64,000 nucleotides of DNA, taken from Gp6-AA40 sp036274155 (lineage in GTDB: Bacteria; Acidobacteriota; Vicinamibacteria; Vicinamibacterales; UBA2999). The notes under the pieces were generated by a model. It worked only from the letters and a program-made list of their open reading frames with translations. It did not search any database and was not told the origin of the DNA. The DNA lies in contig DASUGH010000052.1 of NCBI GenBank assembly GCA_036274155.1, forward strand, positions 32,179 through 96,178, given 5' to 3'. The position numbers were made by a program, and so were the translations under genes. Below are positions 1 to 9,066 of the stretch, in pieces. The first letter of the stretch is position 1. Every line of letters begins with the position of its first letter.

Positions 1-2
1 CT

Positions 3-686
3 GGCGAGATTGTCGAGATTCTGTCCCATACCGGACCGATCAACCTCGTCGTCTTCGTAATCCTGGTCCTCTTCTCGATCGCCTCCTGGGCGATCATCCT
101 CGCCAAGATCCTTTCGTACCGGAAGGTCGAGCGGCAATCCGCGACGTTCCTCGAGGTTTTCCGGAACAGCCAGAAGTTCTCCGAGGTTCAGGCTGTCTGC
201 CCGTCGCTGCCCGACAGCCCGCTCGTCGGCGTGTTCCAGGCCGGCTACGCCGAGCTGAACGCGCAGTTCCGGCTTACCAGTCCGTCGTCCAGTCCAGGCG
301 GCGCCTCGCCTCGTCCTATGCTCAAGAGTCTGGACGCGGTGGACCGCGCGCTCATTCGCGCCGCGACCGCTGAATTGAACCGGCTCGAACATCGACTGAC
401 GTTCCTGGCCACGACCGCAAGCATTACACCATTCATCGGTCTGTTTGGCACCGTCGTCGGCATCATGATCACGTTCAACCGGATTGCCCAGCAGGGGTCC
501 ACCAACCTCACCGTGGTCGGACCCGGCATCAGCGAAGCCCTGATCGCGACCGCGGCCGGGCTCTTTGCCGCGATTCCGGCCGTTTACTTCTACAACTACC
601 TCACGCATCGCGTGAAGGAGCTGTCAGCCGTCCTCGACGACTTCTCTCTCGAGTTTCTGAACATTGCCGAAAGGAACTTCACCTAG
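3..686 (+). CDS. tolQ: TolQ/ExbB-family proton channel subunit (5' end outside window)
   Basis: Inner-membrane motor subunit of the Tol-Pal system, which uses the proton gradient to keep the outer membrane attached during division. The frame is open from the first full codon of the window, so the start lies a few residues upstream. Three membrane segments are visible: one at about residues 14-36 rich in Val, Leu and Ile, one around FIGLFGTVVGIMITF, and one at GISEALIATAAGLFAAIPAV. The last two carry the MotA/TolQ/ExbB signature. The TAG stop directly abuts the ATG of the TolR gene, and the whole tol operon follows, which separates TolQ from ExbB. Confidence 0.93.
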   Translation, partial: GEIVEILSHTGPINLVVFVILVLFSIASWAIILAKILSYRKVERQSATFLEVFRNSQKFSEVQAVCPSLPDSPLVGVFQAGYAELNAQFRLTSPSSSPGGASPRPMLKSLDAVDRALIRAATAELNRLEHRLTFLATTASITPFIGLFGTVVGIMITFNRIAQQGSTNLTVVGPGISEALIATAAGLFAAIPAVYFYNYLTHRVKELSAVLDDFSLEFLNIAERNFT

Positions 687-1145
687 ATGCCCAAGGTCAT
701 GGCGTCGGCACCGAATGCGGGAGGACGGCATCAGCGCGGCCGCCGGATCGGGCCGACATTGTCCGAGATCAATGTCATCCCGCTCGTCGACGTGATGCTG
801 GTGCTCCTCATCATTTTCATGGTCGCCGCTCCGATGCTGCAGCGCGGCGTCGAGGTCCATCTGCCCGTTGCCGCAAAATCGCAGGAGATTCCAGCCGAGC
901 GCCTCTATCTGGACGTGCCGCTCTCGTACCGAACCGATAAGAGGGTCGTCTTCAACAAGGAGAACGTCCGGCTGGAGTTCCTGGCGGAGCGAATCCGTCA
1001 GACAACCGGCAGCGAGGCAAATCGGCAGGTTTTCATTCGTAGCGACAAGGCACTTTCCGTGCAGGACCTCATCGATGTGCTCGACGCCCTGAAGGCGGGC
1101 GGCATCGAGACCGCCGGAATCGTCACCGACCCACCGAAACGGTGA
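687..1145 (+). CDS. tolR: TolR/ExbD-family biopolymer transport protein
   Basis: Partner of TolQ in the proton-driven Tol motor. The 152-residue protein has a short basic cytoplasmic N-terminus and one membrane helix at about residues 30-49. Asp35 in that helix matches the proton-binding Asp of TolR/ExbD. A periplasmic ExbD domain follows. The ATG is immediately after the tolQ stop, so the two are translationally coupled. The position between tolQ and a TonB/TolA-like gene ahead of tolB and pal supports TolR over ExbD. Confidence 0.93.
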   Translation: MPKVMASAPNAGGRHQRGRRIGPTLSEINVIPLVDVMLVLLIIFMVAAPMLQRGVEVHLPVAAKSQEIPAERLYLDVPLSYRTDKRVVFNKENVRLEFLAERIRQTTGSEANRQVFIRSDKALSVQDLIDVLDALKAGGIETAGIVTDPPKR

Positions 1146-1192
1146 TGGAGCGCACGCTTTCGACGTCTCATCGGGGGGACTGGTAGAGCTCG

Positions 1193-1954
1193 ATGACAGA
1201 GACGGTCAACGACATCGTCATCGCTCGGTCGCGCCGACAGGAGTCGTTCACGCCGACGCTGCTGGCGTCGCTCATGGCGCACGCTGTCGCGGTGGCGATG
1301 CTGCTGTTCCTGCCATCCGTCAGGCCGGCGGATGAGCCAGAGGAGAACGTCTTCAAGGTCAGCCTTGGCGGCGCGCCAGGTCCCAAAACCGGCGGTCTGA
1401 ACCAGATCGGCGGTCAGGCAGTCCAGGAGGTGGCGCCTCCTCAGCCGGCGAAACGGGAGGAGACGGCGCCCGCTCCAGTACAACCGAAGATGACGCTTCC
1501 CAATCCAAAGCCACGACCCAAGCCGACAAAGGAAAAGGCACCCGACGACGCGGCCGGGAAGAAACCGGTGACCGGTGAACGCGTGGAGGAGGGGAACGCT
1601 CCTGTCCAGACCCAGGCGCGCGGTGTCGGGTTCGGGTTGAGCAGTACGGGCGGCCTCGGCGGACAGCTCGAGCTCGACGTGCGCGAGTTCTGTTGTCCGA
1701 AGTACCTCGAAATGATTGTCAAAGAAATAGAACGCAACTGGCATCCGGACCAGGGCCGGCCAGGAATGAAGACGGTCGTGAGGTTCACGATTCGTCGAGA
1801 CGGGACGGTTGATTCGGTCATGGTCGATCGCCCAAGCGGCGTTCCGGATCTCGACCTGTCAGCACGCCGGGCCGTCCAGCTGGCGACGCTCGAAAGGCTG
1901 CCCGGCGAGTTCCCCAATCCGACGCTCACCGTGCGGATGACGTTCGTGTACTAG
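1193..1954 (+). CDS. TonB/TolA-like periplasm-spanning protein
   Basis: Energy-transducing linker expected between the TolQR motor and the TolB-Pal outer-membrane complex. It has a cytoplasmic N-terminus, one membrane anchor at about residues 24-44, a Pro/Lys-rich spacer at about 75-130 and a TonB-type C-terminal domain at about 150-253 (KEIERNWHPDQGRPGMKTVV, then RRDGTVDSV). It sits exactly where tolA lies in Tol operons, but the C-terminal domain reads as TonB-like and the long helical TolA domain is missing. It acts as TolA by context (inference). Two adjacent Cys (EFCCPKY) lie at the start of the C-terminal domain. Confidence 0.85.
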   Translation: MTETVNDIVIARSRRQESFTPTLLASLMAHAVAVAMLLFLPSVRPADEPEENVFKVSLGGAPGPKTGGLNQIGGQAVQEVAPPQPAKREETAPAPVQPKMTLPNPKPRPKPTKEKAPDDAAGKKPVTGERVEEGNAPVQTQARGVGFGLSSTGGLGGQLELDVREFCCPKYLEMIVKEIERNWHPDQGRPGMKTVVRFTIRRDGTVDSVMVDRPSGVPDLDLSARRAVQLATLERLPGEFPNPTLTVRMTFVY

Positions 1955-1975
1955 CGACATCACAGAGAAGCTCTT

Positions 1976-3373
1976 ATGCACACTGTCCACTCACGCAGAA
2001 TCGCGCGGCGCTCGGGAACGAGCCTGATCGTCGCAGCGGTTGCGCTCGCGGCCATCCACGCGCCGGCGCTGCGACCGGTGTCCGCTGCCGCCGGCCAGAG
2101 CCAGCAGAAGGATGTTGTCGACCTGACGATTACGAGCACTGGCGCTCAAATCAAGTACGCCGTACCCGATTTCGTCGCCATCAACCCGGAAGCCGCGGCC
2201 GACGGCAAAACCCTGGCTCAGGTGCTTTACGACGATCTCGACTTCGAGCGCGAGTTCTATCTGATTCCCCGCGATACGTCGGCCTCGATTCCGCCTCCGA
2301 GGCCGGGCGCCCCGTTTCCGTTCGCCACATGGAACGAGCTCGGCGCCGATGGGGTCGTGGCGGGCACCGTTCAGCGGACCGGCGACTCGCTGCATGTCGA
2401 CGTGCGTCTCTACGACGTGCGGCGGCAGCAGCCGGTCTTTTCCGGCGGCTACGACGGCACGGCCAGAAGCGTCCGCCAGATCGCCCACACCATCTCGGAC
2501 GCTATTCTTCTCCAACAAGCCAAACTGCGCGGCGTCGCACGAACCAAGCTCGCGTTCATCTCCGATCGCGACCGCGAACGCCTCGACGGCACCTTCGAGA
2601 AGCGCGAGGTCAAGCACGTCTACATCGTCGATTACGATGGCTTCAACCCGCGCCGCATCACAGTCAACCGCTACCTGAACCTGAATCCTTCGTGGTCACC
2701 CGATGGACGAACGCTGGCCTATACGGCCTACAGTCCCTCGGGAGCCGACATCGTGCTCTCGCGCATCTACGAGGGGCTGCCGCTGCAGCGGCCTGCGAAA
2801 GGGATCGGGAACAACTATCTTCCGGTGTTCTCTCCGGATGGCACGCGCATCGCCTTCATGTCCACGCGCGACGGCCAGGCGGAGATCTACGTGATGAACG
2901 TCGACGGGTCCAATCTTCGCCGTCTCACGAACCACCCGGCAGACGATGCCACGCCGACGTGGTCTCCCTCGAGCGCGCAGATCGCGTTCACGTCGACACG
3001 CGGCGGCCGGCCGCTGATTTACGTGATGAACGCCGCCGACGGATCCGATGTGCGGCTGATCTCACCTGACGAGAGCGAGGCCGATCGCCCGACCTGGTCG
3101 CCGGCGCCGTACAATGAGATCGCGTTCACGGCCCGCACCGGCACCTGGTACGACATCAAGGTGTACGACGTGGCAACCGGCCGGATCCGGACGCTCACAG
3201 ACGGCAAAGGCTCCAACGAAAGCCCGGCGTTCTCTCCGACCGGCCGCCATCTGGCCTTCACATCGACCCGAACCGGCGCCGGTCAGATATTCACGATCGG
3301 TCGCGACGGTAGGGGGCTGAAACAGATCACGCGCGAGGGCAACAACCAGACCGCGGCGTGGTCGTCCAATTAA
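1976..3373 (+). CDS. tolB: Tol-Pal system beta-propeller protein TolB
   Basis: Periplasmic TolB links the inner-membrane Tol complex to Pal. The 465-residue protein starts with an Arg-rich signal peptide (about residues 1-38). A TolB N-terminal domain follows (about 45-180), then a string of WD40-like PD40 blades from about 220. These show the repeating pattern NPSWSPDGRTLAY, LPVFSPDGTRIAF, TPTWSPSSAQIAF and SPAFSPTGRHLAF. A GAGAAG element precedes the ATG. Length and domain order are normal for TolB, and the gene is followed directly by pal. Confidence 0.95.
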   Translation: MHTVHSRRIARRSGTSLIVAAVALAAIHAPALRPVSAAAGQSQQKDVVDLTITSTGAQIKYAVPDFVAINPEAAADGKTLAQVLYDDLDFEREFYLIPRDTSASIPPPRPGAPFPFATWNELGADGVVAGTVQRTGDSLHVDVRLYDVRRQQPVFSGGYDGTARSVRQIAHTISDAILLQQAKLRGVARTKLAFISDRDRERLDGTFEKREVKHVYIVDYDGFNPRRITVNRYLNLNPSWSPDGRTLAYTAYSPSGADIVLSRIYEGLPLQRPAKGIGNNYLPVFSPDGTRIAFMSTRDGQAEIYVMNVDGSNLRRLTNHPADDATPTWSPSSAQIAFTSTRGGRPLIYVMNAADGSDVRLISPDESEADRPTWSPAPYNEIAFTARTGTWYDIKVYDVATGRIRTLTDGKGSNESPAFSPTGRHLAFTSTRTGAGQIFTIGRDGRGLKQITREGNNQTAAWSSN

Positions 3374-3412
3374 CCGCTGTCATTGGTCGGTTCAGCGAGA
3401 AAGAAGATCAAC

Positions 3413-3994
3413 ATGTCGAGAGCTATTCGAATCGTGACTGTCGTTCTCCTGGTGGGGTTTGGTGCCGCCTGCGCCAAACGTCAACCCGCGACCAACCCGA
3501 CACCGGCTCCGGCAGCTACGGCGCCGGTGGCCACCGAAGCCCCGGCGCCCGCTCCCCCGCCAACGCCACCAGCTCCGGCGACCCGCGTGGAAGACCGTCC
3601 GGTCGTCCCGGTGGCCGCTGACGACGGTGTGTCGAACAGGCCGCTCGAAGAGCTGAACAAGCTGCTGAAGCCGGCGTTCTTTCCGCTGGACAGCGCCGAG
3701 CTGGACGAGGCAGGCCGTTCCGTCGTCACGTCGAACGCCGACCTCATGCGAAAGAACCAGACGTGGGCAGTCACCATCGAGGGGCACGCCGACGAGCGCG
3801 GCACCGCCGAGTACAACCTGGCGCTCGGTGAACGGCGCGCCCTGGCTGTGAAGACGTATCTCGTGTCGCTCGGAATCGCGGCCGATCGTCTGCGGACGGT
3901 CAGCTATGGCAAGGAGTTTCCATTCGATCCGGGGCACAACGAGAGCGCATGGTCGAAGAACCGTCGGGCTCACTTCCAGCTGACGGCGAAGTGA
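3413..3994 (+). CDS. pal: Peptidoglycan-associated lipoprotein Pal
   Basis: Outer-membrane lipoprotein that binds peptidoglycan and TolB. The ATG at 3413 was chosen because it gives a clean lipoprotein signal ending in a lipobox with Cys20 (VGFGAAC); the upstream in-frame Met at 3383 would only add ten residues before the signal. A Pro/Ala-rich tether (about 25-60) leads to an OmpA-like domain (about 80-193) with the peptidoglycan-binding motif IEGHADERGTAEYNLALGE. It lies about 40 bp after tolB and before cpoB, the standard order. Confidence 0.95.
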   Translation: MSRAIRIVTVVLLVGFGAACAKRQPATNPTPAPAATAPVATEAPAPAPPPTPPAPATRVEDRPVVPVAADDGVSNRPLEELNKLLKPAFFPLDSAELDEAGRSVVTSNADLMRKNQTWAVTIEGHADERGTAEYNLALGERRALAVKTYLVSLGIAADRLRTVSYGKEFPFDPGHNESAWSKNRRAHFQLTAK

Positions 3995-4092
3995 GGCGGC
4001 CTCGTAACGTCCAGCTTCGTTTCGGAACCTTCGTAGCTGTTCGGGCTGAGTCCGACCGGTCGACCAGGTCAGGCGTTACGCTGAGGAACATC

Positions 4093-4986
4093 ATGAACCG
4101 CATTTCCACGTCCGTTGTCGTCGGCCTGCTCGCGATGTCACTGGCTCCGAGACCCGTCTATGCTCAGAATCGCGAGCACCAGCAGATGACGGCGGACGTC
4201 CGGATGCTTCAGGAGCAGACGCAACTGCTGGCCCAGTCACTGGCGCAGCTGATGACGCGCCTGGGCGAGCTCAGGGACGGGGTCAAGGGACTCGAGACGC
4301 GGCTGGAGGCTGCCGAGGCGGCGAGCCGCAAGACCGCCGCGGATCAGAAACTGAGCCTCGACTCGCTCTCGACCGACGTACGTGTGGTGCGCGAGCGCAC
4401 ACAGGATGTCAACACCCGCATCGGCACGCTGACCGAGGAGGTGGAGGCACTCCGGACTTCGCTGCCCTCGATCGCGGCGCAAGCCGCTGCGGCTGCCGCC
4501 GCGCCACAAGCCGATGGCCAGACGACCGCGGCCTTCCCGACTGATGCCGCAGCCACAGCACCCACGCCCGCGCAGCCGCGCAGCGGCTTGTCGTCCAACC
4601 GGCTCTTCCAGACGGCGATGGCCGACTACACCGCGGGAAAGTACAGCCTCGCCATCAGCGGCTTTCAAAATCTGTTGAACGACTGGCCGAAATCGGAGCT
4701 TGCTGACGACGCTCTCTACTACATCGGCTACAGCTACGCCCAGGAGAAGAAGTACTCAGAGGCGGCGAAGGCGTTCAGCGACGTCATTCAGACCTATCCA
4801 GGGGGCGACAAGGTGCCAGACGCCTACGTCGACCTCGGAGCGGCGCAGAGAGCGCTCGGTCAAATAGATGCCGCTCGCAGCACCTGGCAGACCGTCATCT
4901 CCAAGTACCCGGGGAGCAGTTCGGCGATAATCGCCAAACAGCGCCTCGATGGCCTTTCGCAGCCGGGCACGCCGCTCAAGCCGTGA
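4093..4986 (+). CDS. cpoB: Tol-Pal system coordinator CpoB (YbgF)
   Basis: Periplasmic protein that couples Tol-Pal to peptidoglycan synthesis at the septum. The start at 4093 gives a signal peptide ending near PVYAQ. Upstream in-frame codons from 3949 overlap pal and look non-coding. After the signal come a heptad-rich coiled coil (about 27-150), a low-complexity Ala/Pro linker, and a C-terminal TPR domain beginning at LFQTAMADYTAGKYSLAI and continuing as repeated tetratricopeptides. The 297-residue length and the position after pal fit YbgF/CpoB. Confidence 0.92.
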   Translation: MNRISTSVVVGLLAMSLAPRPVYAQNREHQQMTADVRMLQEQTQLLAQSLAQLMTRLGELRDGVKGLETRLEAAEAASRKTAADQKLSLDSLSTDVRVVRERTQDVNTRIGTLTEEVEALRTSLPSIAAQAAAAAAAPQADGQTTAAFPTDAAATAPTPAQPRSGLSSNRLFQTAMADYTAGKYSLAISGFQNLLNDWPKSELADDALYYIGYSYAQEKKYSEAAKAFSDVIQTYPGGDKVPDAYVDLGAAQRALGQIDAARSTWQTVISKYPGSSSAIIAKQRLDGLSQPGTPLKP

Positions 4987-4995
4987 CTTCGTGAC

Positions 4996-5014
4996 CTTCC
5001 CTGTCACGGGGAAG
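4996..5014 (+). terminator. Small hairpin after cpoB
   Basis: Inverted repeat CTTCCC...GGGAAG with a 7-base loop, 10 bp after the cpoB stop. No T tract follows, so it is only a weak intrinsic-terminator candidate. Its position at the end of the tol operon is the main support. Confidence 0.3.
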
Positions 5015-5062
5015 CCGCATACTGCTGCCACGGGGCAACAACCGGTTACAGACCTAACAGCA

Positions 5063-5083
5063 CGGTCGCGGCAATCGCGACCG
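5063..5083 (+). promoter_or_regulatory. Perfect 8-bp stem-loop upstream of ssb
   Basis: CGGTCGCG and CGCGACCG form a perfect 8-bp stem around a five-base loop, 41 bp before the ssb start. It could be the real end of the tol operon (no T tract) or an element in the ssb leader. The sequence does not decide between them. Confidence 0.35.
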
Positions 5084-5123
5084 CAGGGGTTCTGCCGTCA
5101 CCGGTGAACCCGAAAGGAACGTC

Positions 5124-5561
5124 ATGGGCAGCGTGAACAAAGTCATTCTGGTGGGGAACCTGGGCCGAGACGCCGAACTGCGCTACACGCCGGGCGGCGC
5201 CGCCGTCGCCACGCTCAACCTCGCCACCACCGAGGTCTGGAACGATCGGAACAATCAGCGCCAGGAAAAGACGGAGTGGCACCGCGTCATCCTCTGGGGT
5301 AAACAGGCCGAGAGCCTGCAGGAGTACCTGACGAAGGGCAAGCAGATATACGTCGAAGGACGGCTGCAGACGCGTCAGTGGGACGACAAGGACGGCAACA
5401 AGCGCTATACCACGGAGATCAAGGCCGACCGCATCACGCTGCTCAGCGGCGCCGGCCGCGGCGGCGCGGGAGCAGGAACCATGGAGCGTGCGACGGCGCC
5501 GATGGGCGTGGCCGACGAAACGCCGATGGAGCCGATCACCGAAGACGATATCCCGTTCTGA
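5124..5561 (+). CDS. ssb: Single-stranded DNA-binding protein
   Basis: Binds single-stranded DNA in replication, repair and recombination. The 145-residue protein opens with an OB fold (MGSVNKVILVGNLGRDAELRYTPGG, then WHRVILWGKQAESLQEYLTKG and YVEGRLQTRQWDDKDG). A short Gly-rich tail leads to the acidic tip EDDIPF, the docking peptide for SSB partner proteins. AAAGGA lies 6 bases before the ATG. It stands alone between the tol operon and the convergent ptsI gene. Confidence 0.96.
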   Translation: MGSVNKVILVGNLGRDAELRYTPGGAAVATLNLATTEVWNDRNNQRQEKTEWHRVILWGKQAESLQEYLTKGKQIYVEGRLQTRQWDDKDGNKRYTTEIKADRITLLSGAGRGGAGAGTMERATAPMGVADETPMEPITEDDIPF

Positions 5562-5643
5562 TGTAGCCGCTCGGGTGGTCGTCGGCGCCGGCGTCCGACA
5601 GGCGCACCAGTTGTGGGGCCATTCCTGGCGCTGCACCTGATCG

Positions 5644-7419
5644 TCAGCGCGTCGGGACCTCGCTGATGCGCTTGTCGAACGTGTGATGCAGGAAAGCTTC
5701 GATCTCGTCGACCGTGCCGAGCGTCAGCACTCGTGCGGCAACCCGCGCCATCTCGCGCGCACTGGTCTCGCGGACGATGCGGCGTGCCATCGCCAGTGCA
5801 CCTGGCGTCATGCTGAATTCGGTCAGCCCGCAGCCGATGAGCAGCCGGAGCAGCAACGGATCCGACGCCATCTCGCCGCAGAGCGACACCGGAATTCCGC
5901 GCCGCACTGCCCCGCGCCGCACCTGCCGCAGCAGCCGAAGCACCGCTGGATGCAACGGCTCATAGCGGTTCGAAACCCGCTCGTCCGTACGGTCGACGGC
6001 GAGCGTGTACTGAATGAGATCGTTGGTGCCGATCGTGAAGAAGTCGACCTCGCGCGCGAGCAGCGATGCGGTGAAGGCCGCTGACGGCACCTCGATCATG
6101 ATGCCGAGCGGCACCTGGGGCGCGACGATGCCGCGCGACTGCAGTTCGCTTCTCGCGGCATCGACCAGGGCCCGCGCGCTGCGCACCTCGTGCACCGACG
6201 ACACGAAAGGAAACATGATCCGCAGGGCGCCATGCTGCGCCGCGCGCAGCAGCGCCCGCAGCTGAGTCTTGAAAATCGCCGGCTGCGCCAGGCCGAACCG
6301 GATTCCGCGCAGTCCGGCATGTCCGGAGCGCTCGTTGTCGGGGAACCACCGCGCGTCGAGCGCGGCATCGACAAGGGGACGCGCCATCTGACGCTCGTCG
6401 ACGTCGAACGTGCGAATGGTGACCGGACCCGGGGCCATGCGCTCGACGAGCTGACGGTACACGTGGTACTGCTCGTCCTCCCCTGCCATGTCAGGCGGGC
6501 CGCCCACCAGCATGAATTCAGATCGATACAGGCCGATTCCCTCTGCCCCGGCCGCCGTCGCCTGCGCGACGTCGTCGAGCCGCTCGATGTTCGCTCGAAG
6601 AATGATCCGCGTGCCGTCGCTCGTCTCGAGTGGTCCGGCGCTTTCCTGCACGGCTGGCGCCGTCACCCGCATGAGCCGAACGCGCGATTCGGCGTCCTCA
6701 CGCATCGCCGGCGTGGGATCGATCACGACGTCGCCGGTTTCGCCGTCGATGATCACCGACGCACCGGGCGGCACGCGAAGGCTGACGTCGTGCAGGCCGA
6801 CGACCGCCGGCACGCCGAGCGACCGCGCCAGAATCGCCGTGTGGTACGTGCGGCTCCCGGCATCGGTCGCAAAGCCGAGAATGCGACTCCAGTCCAGCTG
6901 CGCGACGACCGACGGCGTGAGCTCGTCGGCGATCAGCACGCACGGCGTATCGAGGTCCTGCAGCAGATCGCGAGTGGTACCCTTTCCCTCGCGCAGGTTC
7001 ATCCGCAACCGGCCGGCGACGTCGTGAAGATCGCCCTTGCGCTCGTGCAGATACCGGTCCTCCACGTCGTCGAACACCTGGGCGATCTCGTCGAGCGCCC
7101 GCTGCACCGCCCATTCGGCGTTCACCCGTTCCTCACAGAGGATCGTCGCTGCCCGCCCCAGCAGCATCGGGTCGTCCAGGATGAGGAGCTGGGCGTCGAA
7201 GATCGAGGCGAGATCAGCGCCTTTCAGTTCGGCGATGCGCGTGCGGATCTGACGCAGCTGTTCCTGCGACCGGCTGCGCGCGCGATCGAGAGCCGACAGC
7301 TCCCGCGCGACCCGGTCTGGCGCGATGGGAAAACGAATGACCTGGGTCCGCTGGATGGCCACCAGCGCCGGTCCGACCGCGATGCCGCTCGAGACGCCAA
7401 TACCCGTCAGCCGTTCCAC
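5644..7419 (-). CDS. ptsI: PTS enzyme I (phosphoenolpyruvate-protein phosphotransferase)
   Basis: Transfers phosphate from phosphoenolpyruvate to HPr. The 591-residue protein has the normal length and order: an N-terminal HPr-binding/phosphohistidine domain with His193 in SRTYHTAILARSLGVPAVVG, and a C-terminal PEP-binding barrel with RTFDVD, FTIGTNDLIQYTLAVDR and the Cys-containing SLCGEMASDP. It overlaps the HPr stop by 13 bp, so the two are probably coupled. No sugar-specific EIIBC genes are nearby. With HprK, RapZ and rpoN upstream, the pathway looks regulatory rather than for sugar uptake (inference). Confidence 0.95.
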   Translation of the reverse strand: MERLTGIGVSSGIAVGPALVAIQRTQVIRFPIAPDRVARELSALDRARSRSQEQLRQIRTRIAELKGADLASIFDAQLLILDDPMLLGRAATILCEERVNAEWAVQRALDEIAQVFDDVEDRYLHERKGDLHDVAGRLRMNLREGKGTTRDLLQDLDTPCVLIADELTPSVVAQLDWSRILGFATDAGSRTYHTAILARSLGVPAVVGLHDVSLRVPPGASVIIDGETGDVVIDPTPAMREDAESRVRLMRVTAPAVQESAGPLETSDGTRIILRANIERLDDVAQATAAGAEGIGLYRSEFMLVGGPPDMAGEDEQYHVYRQLVERMAPGPVTIRTFDVDERQMARPLVDAALDARWFPDNERSGHAGLRGIRFGLAQPAIFKTQLRALLRAAQHGALRIMFPFVSSVHEVRSARALVDAARSELQSRGIVAPQVPLGIMIEVPSAAFTASLLAREVDFFTIGTNDLIQYTLAVDRTDERVSNRYEPLHPAVLRLLRQVRRGAVRRGIPVSLCGEMASDPLLLRLLIGCGLTEFSMTPGALAMARRIVRETSAREMARVAARVLTLGTVDEIEAFLHHTFDKRISEVPTR

Positions 7420-7685
7420 GCTTCCTCTCCAAATCCCGTCTCGACCAACTGTGCCAGCGCCGCGACCGCGTCCTGCTCATCCGGTCCATCGGCACTGATC
7501 GTGATCGCGCTGCCGCGCGCCGCCGCAAGCAGCAGAATCCCCATGATGCTTTTTCCGTCCATGACTTTCGCGTCCCGCGCCACTCGGATGTGCGCCTGGA
7601 AGCGCGTCGCCAGATGCACGAATCTCGCCGCCGCCCGGGCGTGCAGCCCGAGCTGGTTCACGACGGTGACCGTGCGTGCCATCAT
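7407..7685 (-). CDS. ptsH: HPr phosphocarrier protein
   Basis: Small phosphocarrier between enzyme I and EIIA, and substrate of HPr kinase. Starting at the first of two Met codons gives canonical numbering: phosphorylatable His15 in LGLHARAA and regulatory Ser46 in DGKSIMGI. Both sites are therefore present, so HPr can be read out by enzyme I (His) and by HprK (Ser), whose gene lies in the same operon. It is 92 residues and overlaps ptsI at its end. Confidence 0.95.
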   Translation of the reverse strand: MMARTVTVVNQLGLHARAAARFVHLATRFQAHIRVARDAKVMDGKSIMGILLLAAARGSAITISADGPDEQDAVAALAQLVETGFGEEAWNG

Positions 7686-7716
7686 CAGCGTGTTCCGGCA
7701 AACGGCCTAATCACGC

Positions 7717-8127
7717 TCACGTCCCCTTTTCGCCCCGCAGCAAGTCCGACGCCACCCAAATCGCGTTGCGCCCGTCTTCGCGCATCTCCCGCGCCACCGC
7801 CAGGAGGTCCGCCTGCTCGGTCACACCGGCGAGCTTGATCAGCATCGGGAGATTGACGCCGGTCACGACCTCCACTGCCCCCTCGGCCAGGAACGTCATC
7901 GCCAGGTTGGACGGTGTGCCGCCGAACATGTCGGTCAGGATCAGCACGCCCTGATCCTGTCTGACCCGCTCGATGGCCTGCGCAATCTCCTCACGGGCAT
8001 CCTGCGTGTCTTCGTGCCAGCCGATCGCCACGGCGGCAAACCGCGGCAGATCACCGACGATCGCCTCGGCTCCGTTGACGAGCTCGGTCGCCAGCTGCCC
8101 GTGCGTGACCACGACGACACCGATCAT
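7717..8127 (-). CDS. Mannose-family PTS EIIA domain protein
   Basis: Single-domain EIIA of the mannose/sorbose family. The 136-residue protein begins MIGVVVVTHGQLA, with His9 as the expected phosphorylation site, followed by ILTDMFGGTPSNLA, a family hallmark. It lies between rapZ and the HPr gene. No EIIB, EIIC or EIID is present, so its phosphate is likely used as a signal rather than for transport. This EIIA-HPr-EI arrangement beside rpoN is known from several Gram-negative phyla. The regulatory target cannot be read from the sequence. Confidence 0.9.
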   Translation of the reverse strand: MIGVVVVTHGQLATELVNGAEAIVGDLPRFAAVAIGWHEDTQDAREEIAQAIERVRQDQGVLILTDMFGGTPSNLAMTFLAEGAVEVVTGVNLPMLIKLAGVTEQADLLAVAREMREDGRNAIWVASDLLRGEKGT

Positions 8128-8154
8128 CAGCCTGCGCTACTCCTCAGAGGTCAG

Positions 8155-9066
8155 TCACGAATCGCGGTGCTTCACCCGCAACCGCACGCCCTTGACCGCC
8201 GCCAGCGACTTCTTGAGCGCCTCGGCAATCATGACCGACCGGTGCCGCCCGCCGGTGCAGCCGATTGCCACGGTGAGGTAGCTCTTGCCCTCGCGAACGT
8301 ACTGCGGCAGCGCGAAGGCCAGAAACGCCGTGAGCCGATCGATGAATTCGTTGGTCGCCGCGTTCTTGCGCATGAACCGGACGACCGCCTGATCGCGTCC
8401 GGTCAGATCGCGCAGCCGATCGACGAAATGCGGGTTCGGCAGGCAGCGGACGTCGAACACCAGATCAGCGTCCTCGGGGACGCCGTTCTTGTACCCGAAG
8501 CTGACCAGATTCACCACCATGTCGGCGCGCGCAGTGTTGCCGCGCGACATCTGCATGAAGATGTCGCGCAGCTCGTGCACCGTCAGGTTTGAGGTGTCGA
8601 GAATCACGTCCGCCATCGAGCGGATCGGATTGAGCTTGCCGCGCTCTTCGGTGATGCCCTCGATCACGGATCGATCCGGCGCCAGCGGATGCGGCCGGCG
8701 CGTCTCGCTGAAGCGGCGCACGAGCGCCGAATGGCTCGCCTCGAGGAAGATGAGGGTAGGCTTGAGCCCGGGGATGGCCTGGAGCCGCCGATACGTCCGC
8801 GGGAACTGCCTGAGGAACCCGCCCTCGCGGACGTCCACCACGATCGCCACCTTGTCCAGCCCGGCGTCGTCACGCATCGAGAGCTCCGCCATGGTCGGCA
8901 GGAGCTGCGTCGGCAGGTTGTCGACGCAGAAGTAGCCGAGATCCTCCAGCGCGCGAATCGCATGCGTTTTGCCGGAACCCGACAGGCCCGTCAGGATCAT
9001 GAACCGCCGGCGGCCCCGCCGTACCACCTTCCGCTCGCTTCCCCGGCGGGCGTCAGCCGCGGTCAC
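8155..9066 (-). CDS. rapZ: RapZ/YvcJ family nucleotide-binding protein (RNase adapter family)
   Basis: P-loop protein of the RapZ (YvcJ) family. In Escherichia coli RapZ guides RNase E to the GlmZ small RNA in the control of amino-sugar synthesis; whether that holds here is unknown. Walker A is GLSGSGKT (residues 27-34). The C-terminal domain has the family signature AIGCTGGRHRSVMIAE. The start is GTG and its last two bases sit in the TGA of hprK (GTGA overlap), so the genes are coupled. The 303-residue length is typical. Confidence 0.93.
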   Translation of the reverse strand: MTAADARRGSERKVVRRGRRRFMILTGLSGSGKTHAIRALEDLGYFCVDNLPTQLLPTMAELSMRDDAGLDKVAIVVDVREGGFLRQFPRTYRRLQAIPGLKPTLIFLEASHSALVRRFSETRRPHPLAPDRSVIEGITEERGKLNPIRSMADVILDTSNLTVHELRDIFMQMSRGNTARADMVVNLVSFGYKNGVPEDADLVFDVRCLPNPHFVDRLRDLTGRDQAVVRFMRKNAATNEFIDRLTAFLAFALPQYVREGKSYLTVAIGCTGGRHRSVMIAEALKKSLAAVKGVRLRVKHRDS

